Shown here in pieces: positions 7,748 through 13,808 of a DNA stretch of 19,070 nt. Below the pieces are notes generated by a model. That model worked only from the letters and a program-made list of their open reading frames with translations. It was not told where the DNA came from and did not search any database. Source of the stretch: Humitalea sp038249305 (GTDB taxonomy: Bacteria; Pseudomonadota; Alphaproteobacteria; Acetobacterales; Acetobacteraceae); contig JBBRWI010000050.1 in NCBI GenBank assembly GCA_038249305.1, positions 1 to 19,070 of the forward strand, read 5' to 3'. How positions within the stretch are numbered: position 1 is the stretch's first letter; every line of letters begins with the position of its first letter. Position numbers and translations under genes: made by a program.

Positions 7748-8527
7748 TCAGGCCGCGCGGTTGAAGCGGCGGCGGGCGACGCCGAGCGCCGCCAGGCCGA
7801 AGCCGAAGAGCATCAGCGAGGCCGGCTCGGGCACCACCGTGATCTCCCGGATCAGCTTGTCCTGAATGGCCACGGCGAAGTCGCCGAAGTCGTCTGCCGT
7901 GACGACGAAGCTGTTCGTCCCGCCGGCAATGTTGTTCTGGTAGAAGGCCGTGACGGTCGCGGAGCCGCCGATGGCGATGCCGTTGATGGTATCGATGCCT
8001 GCGGCCAGCGCGTTGTCGCGCGCCGTGGCGGTATCGAAGCCGGCGTTCTGCACGCCGTCACCCGAGATGTCGATGACCTGGCGCGGCGCGTCGAAGGCGT
8101 TGCTGGCGAAGAGCGGCACGGCGAAGTTGATCGCGCTGCCCGGCGCGGTCTGCCCATCGAAATTCCGCGCCACGGCCTGCACCAGGGCGGCGAAGGCATT
8201 GGACGAAGCCACGCTGTCGATCAGAAACCAGCCGACCGACTGGGTCTGCTGCGCTGCGCCGGACCACTGAATGAAGTTCACCGCGATGGAACCGCCGACA
8301 CTGCCGAGGATGGCGTTCTGCACGGCGGCGCTCTGGAACGCCTGCACATAGCCGTCCCGCTGCAACGCGTATTCGGCGCTGCTGACGCTGCCCGACACGT
8401 CGACCAGCAACGAGAGTTCCAGTCCGACATTGGCTGCCTTCGCATCCTGCGCGATGGCGAATGGGGCCGCGATGGCGATGGCGACGGCCATCCCACGCAG
8501 ACCCGCTTTGATGTTGGTTGCGAACAT
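7748..8527 (-). CDS. Secreted VWA-domain DUF1194 protein with PEP-CTERM anchor
   Basis: A 259-residue exported protein of unknown role. The start at 8527 (MFATNIKAGL) has AAGGA (8540-8536) 8 bases upstream; an ATG three codons earlier overlaps this site and is less likely. Residues 1-31 form a Sec signal peptide ending near QDAKA. The body is a von Willebrand factor A-like DUF1194 domain with the metal-site motif DVSGS at residues 43-47 and a second acidic loop (VIDISGDGVQNAGFD). The C-terminus (from about residue 232) is a PEP-CTERM signal: VPEPASL, a hydrophobic stretch, then ARRRF. In known systems this is processed by an exosortase (EpsH) and linked to exopolysaccharide; no exosortase gene is in the window. 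DUF1194 proteins are common in alphaproteobacteria but uncharacterised. It stands alone, convergent with fahA. Confidence 0.88.
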   Translation of the reverse strand: MFATNIKAGLRGMAVAIAIAAPFAIAQDAKAANVGLELSLLVDVSGSVSSAEYALQRDGYVQAFQSAAVQNAILGSVGGSIAVNFIQWSGAAQQTQSVGWFLIDSVASSNAFAALVQAVARNFDGQTAPGSAINFAVPLFASNAFDAPRQVIDISGDGVQNAGFDTATARDNALAAGIDTINGIAIGGSATVTAFYQNNIAGGTNSFVVTADDFGDFAVAIQDKLIREITVVPEPASLMLFGFGLAALGVARRRFNRAA

Positions 8528-8740
8528 GCTGCACATCCTTCTGCACTGGCTTCGGCGATATTGCCGAGACCGGCAACGAACAAGTGCAAGCGGCGTGCCG
8601 ATCGCAATGACTGTTTGTTTTCAATGCTGTATTGGCCGCGAGTCGGCGTTTGCATGCGGAGCCGTAAAAATTCTTGACATGAGGTTACACCGCCGACGGC
8701 CGTGCGGCCCGGCCGGCCGCCGGCGATCCTGCTGCAACCC

Positions 8741-8765
8741 GGGCGCCAACTCCCCCCTGGCGCCC
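8741..8765. repeat. Inverted repeat upstream of tctB
   Basis: GGGCGCCA (8741-8748) and TGGCGCCC (8758-8765) are perfect 8-base arms around a C-rich 9-base loop. It overlaps where a -35 element for the candidate tctB promoter would lie, so it could be an operator; a chance GC palindrome is also possible. Confidence 0.4.
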
Positions 8766-8777
8766 CACGCGCGGCCG

Positions 8778-8807
8778 GCTATCCTCCCCCATCGACCCGC
8801 AGGGAGG
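8778..8807 (+). promoter_or_regulatory. Candidate -10 element and Shine-Dalgarno of tctB
   Basis: GCTATCCT (8778-8785) resembles the motif before hmgA and the metallophosphoesterase gene. GGGAGG (8802-8807) is a strong ribosome binding site 8 bases before the GTG at 8816 and decides that start over upstream in-frame codons. Confidence 0.4.
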
Positions 8808-8815
8808 GTGATCGC

Positions 8816-9283
8816 GTGCAAGTCTCCGACCGCATATCCGGCGGCGTTCTGGTGGCCTTGGGGGCGGCGGCGGCGCTGTTCGGCTCCCGCCTGCCGGCCG
8901 TGCCGGGCCAGGATGTCGGCCCCGCCGCCTTTCCCATGGTGATCGGCTTCGGCCTGGTCGCCTGCGGCACGCTGATCGCCTTGGGCGTCGGCCGCGGCTT
9001 CGAGGTGCCGGAGGCGCCCGAGCCCGGCCCGCCCCCCTCGCGCCTGTCGCAGTCGCGGGTGCTGGTGCCGCCGGCCTTGCTGGTGTTCTACGCCCTGGCC
9101 TCCGAACCGCTGGGCTTCCTGTTGACCGCGGCGACCGTCGTGCTGGTCGCGGCCCTGGCGCTCGGCGCGCGGCTTTCGCTGGCGCTGCCGCTGGCGGTCG
9201 CCGGGCCGTTGCTGGTGCATCTGGCCTTTTACAAACTGCTTCGGGTGCCGCTGCCCGAGGGCCTGCTGGCGGCACCCTGGTAG
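8816..9283 (+). CDS. tctB: Tripartite tricarboxylate transporter small membrane subunit TctB
   Basis: TctB is the small, four-helix subunit of the TTT family of binding-protein-dependent secondary carriers. The GTG start is set by a strong Shine-Dalgarno; an in-frame ATG at 8702 would add a stretch with no family resemblance. The 155-residue protein has the usual TctB/DUF1468 layout. Helix 1 is near residues 8-25 and is followed by PGQDVGPAAFPMVIG, the most recognisable motif. Helix 2 comes next, then a Pro-rich loop (PEAPEPGPPPSRLS). Helices 3 and 4 are in the second half, with the typical SEPLGFLLTA and FYKLLRVPLPEG. The stop is directly followed by the tctA ATG, so translation is probably coupled. 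The substrate cannot be read from this subunit. Confidence 0.85.
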   Translation: MQVSDRISGGVLVALGAAAALFGSRLPAVPGQDVGPAAFPMVIGFGLVACGTLIALGVGRGFEVPEAPEPGPPPSRLSQSRVLVPPALLVFYALASEPLGFLLTAATVVLVAALALGARLSLALPLAVAGPLLVHLAFYKLLRVPLPEGLLAAPW

Positions 9284-10780
9284 ATGGACGCCGTCATCGA
9301 GGGCTTCCGCCTCGTCATCGCGCCCGATGTGCTGATCGCCATCCTGGCCTCGGCAATCTACGGGCTGGTGGTGGGATCGCTGCCCGGCCTGACGGCGACC
9401 ATGGCGACGGCGCTGCTGGTGCCGGTCACCTTCTGGCTGTCGCCGATCGCCGCGATCGCGACCATCATCACGGCCTCGGCCATGGCGATCTTCTCCGGCG
9501 ATATCCCGGGTGCGCTGCTGCGCATCCCGGGCACGCCCGCTTCGGCCGCCTATACCGACGAAGCCTATGCCATGACGCGCAAGGGCCAGGCGGAACTGGC
9601 CCTCGGCGCCGGGCTGTGGTTCAGCGCGATCGGCGGCATCGTCGGCACGCTGTCGCTGATGCTGCTGGCGCCCGCACTGGCCGAGGTCGCGCTGTCCTTC
9701 TCGACCTATGAGTATTTCTGGTTGGCGCTGCTCGGGTTGATGTGCGCGACGCTGGTCGCGCGCTCCTCGCCGATCAAGGCCATCGCTTCGATGCTGCTCG
9801 GGCTGCTGATCGCCTGCATCGGGATGGAGAATCCCTCCGGCACGCCGCGCTTCACCTTTGGCATCCCCGACCTGCTGGGCGGGATCGAACCCATCCCCGC
9901 GCTGGTCGGCGTCTTTGCGGTGTCGGAGGTGATGCGCGCCATGGCCTCGGCCGAGCCGCCCAAACTCGCGGCGCGCAAATTCGGCTCGATCCTGGCGAAC
10001 CAATGGGCGCTCACGAAGAAATACCAGTGGCCGATGTGGCGGGGCAATTTCATCGGCATCATCATCGGCGTGCTGCCGGGCGCGGGCGCCGACATGGCCG
10101 CCTGGGTGTCCTATGCGATGTCGAAGAAGTTCAGCAAGGAGCCTGAAAAGTTCGGCACCGGCCACCCCGAGGGGCTGGTCGAGGCAGGGGCCTCGAACAA
10201 TGCCTCCCTGGCCTCGGGCTGGGTGCCGTCGCTGCTGTTCGGCATCCCGGGCGACACCATCACGGCGATCGCCATCGGCGTGCTCTACATGAAGGGATTG
10301 AACCCCGGGCCGACGCTGTTCACCGAACGCGCGTCCAGCATGTATGCGCTGTATATCATCTTCATCCTGGCCAATCTCATCATGATCCCGCTCGGCATCA
10401 TCATGATCCGGCTGGCATCGCGCGTGGTCTCGGCACCCCGGTCGGGGGTGATGCCGCTGATCCTGCTGCTTTGCGCGGTCGGCGCCTTCGCCACCGGCAA
10501 CAACCTGTTTTCCGTTATCCTGGTCGGGCTGTTCGGCATCCTGGGCTTCGTGATGGAGCGCCAGGGCTATCCGGTCGCCGCCCTCGTGCTCGGCATCGTG
10601 ATGGGCAACATGGTCGAGCAGTCCTTCATCACCAGCCTGATCAAATCCGATGGCGACGTCTGGCCGTTCTTCGAACGCCCGGTGTCGTCGGTGCTGGCGG
10701 GCTTGACCATCGCGGCGCTGCTCTGGCCGCTGGCGGCCTGGATCTGGGGCCGGCGCACGACCTGGCGCGCGCCGGCCTGA
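9284..10780 (+). CDS. tctA: Tripartite tricarboxylate transporter large membrane subunit TctA
   Basis: TctA forms the transport channel of TTT carriers, taking a carboxylate from the periplasmic TctC protein across the inner membrane, driven by an ion gradient. The product is 498 residues with about ten to twelve hydrophobic segments. Family signatures are clear: GSLPGLTATMATALLVPVTF near residue 30, GDIPGALLRIPGTPASAAYT near 70, GVLPGAGADMAAWVSYAMSK near 262, and EAGASNNASLASGWVPSLLF near 300 followed by GIPGDTITAIAIGVLYMKGL. The start abuts the tctB stop with no clear ribosome binding site. The stop (10778-10780) is only three bases from the end of the convergent peroxidase gene. The matching tctC-type gene is not adjacent but lies about 1.8 kb on, past the peroxidase. 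Confidence 0.95.
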   Translation: MDAVIEGFRLVIAPDVLIAILASAIYGLVVGSLPGLTATMATALLVPVTFWLSPIAAIATIITASAMAIFSGDIPGALLRIPGTPASAAYTDEAYAMTRKGQAELALGAGLWFSAIGGIVGTLSLMLLAPALAEVALSFSTYEYFWLALLGLMCATLVARSSPIKAIASMLLGLLIACIGMENPSGTPRFTFGIPDLLGGIEPIPALVGVFAVSEVMRAMASAEPPKLAARKFGSILANQWALTKKYQWPMWRGNFIGIIIGVLPGAGADMAAWVSYAMSKKFSKEPEKFGTGHPEGLVEAGASNNASLASGWVPSLLFGIPGDTITAIAIGVLYMKGLNPGPTLFTERASSMYALYIIFILANLIMIPLGIIMIRLASRVVSAPRSGVMPLILLLCAVGAFATGNNLFSVILVGLFGILGFVMERQGYPVAALVLGIVMGNMVEQSFITSLIKSDGDVWPFFERPVSSVLAGLTIAALLWPLAAWIWGRRTTWRAPA

Positions 10781-10783
10781 TAA

Positions 10784-12418
10784 TCAGCCGATGGGGCTCA
10801 ATTTCTGCTTGCGCGTGGCGGCGTCATCGGCATCGGTGATCCCGGCCGCGACCGTGACCAGATCGGCGAAGCGGAAACTGACATCCGCCCCCGGCAGCAC
10901 CAGCCCCGGCAGCGGATCGCCAAAGCGCCAGCCCGGGTTGCGCCCGAGGATGCTGGTCTTGTCCCCCTGCAACAGCCCGACGAAGGTCTCGGCGACGATC
11001 AGGCTGCCGAGCGGGCCGAGGCGATTGCCCTGCTCCACCACCAGCGCTTCCTTGAGGATGTAGTACCAGAGCGGCGTGCGGATGTGCAGCCCATGGGCGC
11101 GCGCCACGTCACCGTCGGGGCCGCTGGCGACCTGGTCCGGCGTCAGCACCGGCACCTGCATGAAGGCCGCAAGGTCTTGCGCCGCCGGCAGCAGCATCTT
11201 GCGGCCGCGGCGCAGGTTCAGCACCGCGAGGCTGGTGTTCGCGGTCGGCTTGGTCGGCGAAAACCCGCCCACCGGCAGCATGTGCAGGTCGCGCGCAAGA
11301 TAGGGGTCGATGCTGCGGCTGAAGTTCACGCCAAAGCCGTCAGCGGTGTCGGTGGTGCCGAAATCGAGGTAGCGGCGCCAGTCCATGATCCAGTCGCCGG
11401 GCAGGGTCGGCTTGTTGGCCGGCGTCGGCGGCGTCGGCGGCGTCGGCACCCGGCCGATCTGCCCCGACTTGGCGGTGAACAGGAACAGCAGGTCGAAACT
11501 CGCGGGCGGCGCCGGCGGGTTGTCGGGGCGGAAGATGCGATTGTGGTTGTACGCCGTCCGCACCATCGAATGGCCGAGCCGATAGGCCGCGGCCGAGAAC
11601 TCGACCGGCATGTAGGGGCCATATCCGCCGAATTCCTCGAAGCGGAAGAACCGCCGCCGCGATACCGCCGCGGCAATGTCGTTCACGTCGCACATCTTGC
11701 TGAGGAAATCGCGCAGCACCATCGCCTGGTACAGGTCCACCGTGGCGCGGCGCGCCGCGTCGAACAATCCCGCTGCCGGCACCGAGCCTTCCAGCCGCTT
11801 CACGATGGCGTTGTGGAAGCGCAGGAAGGCGACGTGGGTCTGCGCGACCAGCAGGTTCTCGTCGTTCCGCTCATCGCCGACCAGGGCCATGCCCTGCGCG
11901 TTGCGCGGCAGGTCATGCGGCAGGCCGGCGAAGTCCGGCCCTGGCGGCGCCCCGGGCGGGGCAAAGCCCGGGCTGGTGGCGCCGACCAGCAGCATCGCGC
12001 GGCCCGGGCTGTCGCGGTCGTAGAGCGAGGGCTGCACCTTCGGCCCCAGCCCATACACGCTGTCGAGGTCGAGGCTCGGCGTGCGGAAATTCACCAGCGC
12101 CGCCGGATCGACCGCGACCTCGTCGAGGCTGGTGGTGTCGAGCGTGATGTCGTGGTCGATGAACTGGGCAAGATAGGTGTAGCCGGCGGGAATGTTCGCG
12201 TTGTCGGTCGATGGCGCGAGGGTTTCGGACATCGCGAGGCCCAGCGCGTCGATGGCCGCGTCCGATGGCAGCAGCGGGTCGGTGCCCTCGGGCCAGAGCC
12301 GCCCGAAGCGGCCGGCGACGAAGCCTGTGCCGAGGGGAGGGACATAGTCGTGGCGTGGGCCGTGGCCGTGGCCACCCTCGGCCGGGCTGGCGGGCGCGGC
12401 AAGGTCGTGTGACGTCAT
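10784..12418 (-). CDS. Animal-type heme peroxidase family protein
   Basis: A 544-residue bacterial member of the peroxidase-cyclooxygenase (animal heme peroxidase) superfamily. By comparison with myeloperoxidase, the distal His is H89 in AQFIDHDITLD. The distal Arg and nearby heme-linking acid match R184 and E187 in GDERNDENLLVAQTHVAF. The proximal His is H283 in EFSAAAYRLGHSMVRTAYN. The family signatures LAVLNLRRGRKMLLPAAQDL and LGPLGSLIVAETFVGLLQG are also present. The N-terminus is His/Gly-rich (EGGHGHGPRHDY) with no signal peptide, so it may be cytoplasmic or leave by a non-Sec route. A Pro/Thr spacer (PTPPTPPTPA) lies near residue 325. AAGGAGG (12431-12425) sits 6 bases before the ATG. 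It is divergent from tctC and nearly abuts tctA. Its substrate is unknown; peroxidase, halogenating or oxylipin-type activity are all possible. Confidence 0.9.
   Translation of the reverse strand: MTSHDLAAPASPAEGGHGHGPRHDYVPPLGTGFVAGRFGRLWPEGTDPLLPSDAAIDALGLAMSETLAPSTDNANIPAGYTYLAQFIDHDITLDTTSLDEVAVDPAALVNFRTPSLDLDSVYGLGPKVQPSLYDRDSPGRAMLLVGATSPGFAPPGAPPGPDFAGLPHDLPRNAQGMALVGDERNDENLLVAQTHVAFLRFHNAIVKRLEGSVPAAGLFDAARRATVDLYQAMVLRDFLSKMCDVNDIAAAVSRRRFFRFEEFGGYGPYMPVEFSAAAYRLGHSMVRTAYNHNRIFRPDNPPAPPASFDLLFLFTAKSGQIGRVPTPPTPPTPANKPTLPGDWIMDWRRYLDFGTTDTADGFGVNFSRSIDPYLARDLHMLPVGGFSPTKPTANTSLAVLNLRRGRKMLLPAAQDLAAFMQVPVLTPDQVASGPDGDVARAHGLHIRTPLWYYILKEALVVEQGNRLGPLGSLIVAETFVGLLQGDKTSILGRNPGWRFGDPLPGLVLPGADVSFRFADLVTVAAGITDADDAATRKQKLSPIG
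11422..11448. repeat. Three copies of a 9-base tandem repeat inside the peroxidase gene
   Basis: GCGTCGGCG occurs three times in a row (11422-11430, 11431-11439, 11440-11448; last base differs). It encodes the Thr-Pro-Pro spacer of the peroxidase and keeps frame if the copy number changes. Confidence 0.7.
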
Positions 12419-12452
12419 CCGATGCCTCCTTCATTCGCGTGTCGCATCAGCC

Positions 12453-12486
12453 TGACAAAGAACGACCTGCGGGTCGCGCTTTGTCA
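12453..12486. promoter_or_regulatory. 34-base palindrome between the peroxidase and tctC genes (candidate operator)
   Basis: Outer arms TGACAAAG (12453-12460) and CTTTGTCA (12479-12486) are perfect, as are inner arms CGACC (12463-12467) and GGTCG (12472-12476); only two base positions on each side fail to pair, around a 4-base centre. It lies 35 bases upstream of the peroxidase start and 88 bases upstream of tctC, in the only gap between these divergent genes. A smaller repeat GTGAT/ATCAC (12494-12498/12502-12506) follows. Confidence 0.55.
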
Positions 12487-12532
12487 CGTCCTTGTGATCC
12501 CATCACGGGCCTCGCCCGCGGCGGCGGGGGCT

Positions 12533-12567
12533 GCTAGCGTTGAATGCAACGAAGCAAGTCCAGGGAG
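12533..12567 (+). promoter_or_regulatory. Candidate -10 element and Shine-Dalgarno of tctC
   Basis: GCTAGCGT (12533-12540) resembles the recurring -10-like motif of the window but is a weaker match. AGGGAG (12562-12567) lies 7 bases before the ATG at 12575 and supports that start over earlier in-frame codons. Confidence 0.3.
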
Positions 12568-12574
12568 ATGCTGC

Positions 12575-13564
12575 ATGACCGACACCACACGTCGTACGCT
12601 GATCGGGACCGGGCTCGGCGCCGGCGCCGCGCTGATTGCCGCCCCCGCGCTGGGCCAGGCCCGCTGGCCGGTGCGCCCGGTGCAGATGATCTGCCCCTGG
12701 GCGGCCGGCGGCGGCACCGATGCGGTGCTGCGCATCGTCTCGACCCTGCTGGAGAAGGACCTGGGCCAGCCGTTCAACGTGGTGAACCGTACCGGCGGCT
12801 CGGGCGTCGTCGGCCATGCCGCGATCGCCGCGGCCAACCCCGATGGCCACACGCTCGGCATGATCACCGCCGAGATCTGCATGCTGCACTGGCAGGGGCT
12901 GACCGAACTGACCTATCGCAACTACACGCCGCTCGGGCTGATGAACAACGACCCGCCGGGCATCCAGGTCAACAGCACCTCGCCCTACCAGAACGTCGGC
13001 CAACTGGCCGAGGCGATCAAGGCGAGCCGCCCCGGCCAGTTCAAGGCGAGCGGCACGGGCCAGGGCGGCATCTGGCACCTGGCGCTGGCCGGCTGGCTGT
13101 TGGCGATGGGGCTGCCGGCCGGGCATGTGCGTTGGGTGCCGTCGAACGGCGCGGCCCCTGCGATGCAGGATTTGGCGGCCGGCGGGCTCGATTTCACCAC
13201 CAATTCGGTGGTCGAGGCACGCGCCATGCTGGACGCCGGCCGCGCCCGGGCGCTTGCGGTGATGTCGAACGAACGGCTCGGCGCCTTCCCCACCGTCCCG
13301 ACCTTGAAGGAAGCGATGGGGATCGACTACGCGACCGGCGCCTGGCGCGGGATCGCCGCCCCCCTGAACATCCCGGCCGAGGCGCGCAACACCATGAACG
13401 CGGCGCTCGACCGCGTGTTCAAGTCGCAGGAATACCGCGACTTCATGAATGCGCGCGGCTTTGGCCTGCTCTATGCCGATGCGGCGGGTTTTGGCGTGCA
13501 CCTGGAGCAGGCGAATACGTCGCTGGGCGAGGCGATGAAGGCCGCGGGGCTGGCGCGAAGCTAG
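12575..13564 (+). CDS. tctC: Tripartite tricarboxylate transporter periplasmic binding protein (TctC/Bug family)
   Basis: Bug-type proteins capture carboxylates in the periplasm and hand them to TctAB. The 329-residue product starts at 12575, set by AGGGAG; the frame is open further upstream without resemblance to the family. Residues 1-29 form a signal peptide with a twin-arginine pair (TTRRTLIGTG), so Tat export is possible, with cleavage near PALGQA. Mature-protein motifs are typical: WPVRPVQMICPWAAGGGTDA, NRTGGSGVVGHAAIAAANPD with GHTLG, the SGTGQGG loop, and GLDFTTNSVVEARAMLDAGR before ALAVMSNERL. The C-terminal domain ends with VFKSQEYRDFMNARGFGL. It is separated from tctBA by the peroxidase gene on the other strand. 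Bug genes are often orphans, so pairing with tctBA here is likely but not certain; the ligand cannot be read. Confidence 0.93.
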   Translation: MTDTTRRTLIGTGLGAGAALIAAPALGQARWPVRPVQMICPWAAGGGTDAVLRIVSTLLEKDLGQPFNVVNRTGGSGVVGHAAIAAANPDGHTLGMITAEICMLHWQGLTELTYRNYTPLGLMNNDPPGIQVNSTSPYQNVGQLAEAIKASRPGQFKASGTGQGGIWHLALAGWLLAMGLPAGHVRWVPSNGAAPAMQDLAAGGLDFTTNSVVEARAMLDAGRARALAVMSNERLGAFPTVPTLKEAMGIDYATGAWRGIAAPLNIPAEARNTMNAALDRVFKSQEYRDFMNARGFGLLYADAAGFGVHLEQANTSLGEAMKAAGLARS

Positions 13565-13610
13565 AGCATCATCCGTTCAATCGGACTCGTTTGAACGGAT
13601 AAAGATGCTC
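13564..13610. repeat. Long hairpin repeat 1 after tctC
   Basis: GAGCATC (13564-13570) pairs with GATGCTC (13604-13610), and ATCCGTTCAA (13571-13580) with TTGAACGGAT (13591-13600), around a 10-base loop and a 3-base bulge. It begins in the tctC stop codon and is first of three hairpins with the same outer arm. Confidence 0.75.
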
Positions 13611-13662
13611 GCAAAACCGGGGACTGGGGCCTGTGCCGTGAGCCCTCGCGATCGGCTCATGC

Positions 13663-13716
13663 TCTAGAGCAATATCGGATCAGATGGAATCATCTGATCC
13701 GATTTCTTGCTCTAGA
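13663..13716. repeat. Long hairpin repeat 2
   Basis: TCTAGAGCAA (13663-13672) pairs with TTGCTCTAGA (13707-13716), and ATCGGATCAGATG (13674-13686) with CATCTGATCCGAT (13691-13703), around a GAAT loop. The 23-base-pair stem is interrupted only by a small internal loop. Confidence 0.8.
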
Positions 13717-13728
13717 TTCAACGGCTTC

Positions 13729-13768
13729 TAGAGCACGAGATCGATCCACTTGGATCGATCATGCTCTA
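13729..13768. repeat. Long hairpin repeat 3
   Basis: TAGAGCA (13729-13735) pairs with TGCTCTA (13762-13768), and GATCGATCCA (13739-13748) with TGGATCGATC (13751-13760), around a 2-base loop. The outer arm is the same as in the two hairpins before it; the inner arm differs. Confidence 0.75.
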
Positions 13769-13808
13769 AGCCGCGGGGCGCCCTCTTTTCCGGCCCGGGC
13801 GGCGCGCG

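Larger units (their letters stand above)
8528..8815. other. Divergent intergenic region between DUF1194 gene and tctB
   Basis: About 290 bases with no convincing gene. The half nearest the DUF1194 gene is relatively AT-rich (runs such as GTAAAAATTCTTGACAT), unlike its surroundings. TTGACA at 8674-8679 matches a -35 consensus on the plus strand but has no good -10 at 16-18 bases. The half nearest tctB is very GC-rich, with a hairpin at 8741-8765 and a -10-like motif at 8778-8785. Confidence 0.5.

Noticed and set aside
8674..8702. TTGACA at 8674 as a strong plus-strand promoter for tctB
   Set aside because: No -10-like hexamer occurs 16-18 bases downstream, and a better placed -10-like motif lies at 8778.
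8621..10165. A 514-codon minus-strand open frame, rich in Gln, Arg and His, opposite tctB and tctA
   Set aside because: Composition is that of an antisense shadow; tctB and tctA on the plus strand have family motifs and strong start signals.
11084..12412. A 442-codon plus-strand open frame opposite the peroxidase
   Set aside because: Arg/His/Gly-rich translation with no motif; the minus-strand gene has complete heme-site residues and a good ribosome binding site.
13564..13768. Hairpin cluster considered as a CRISPR array
   Set aside because: The units are palindromes with differing inner sequence and uneven spacing, with no uniform direct repeat or spacer and no cas genes nearby.
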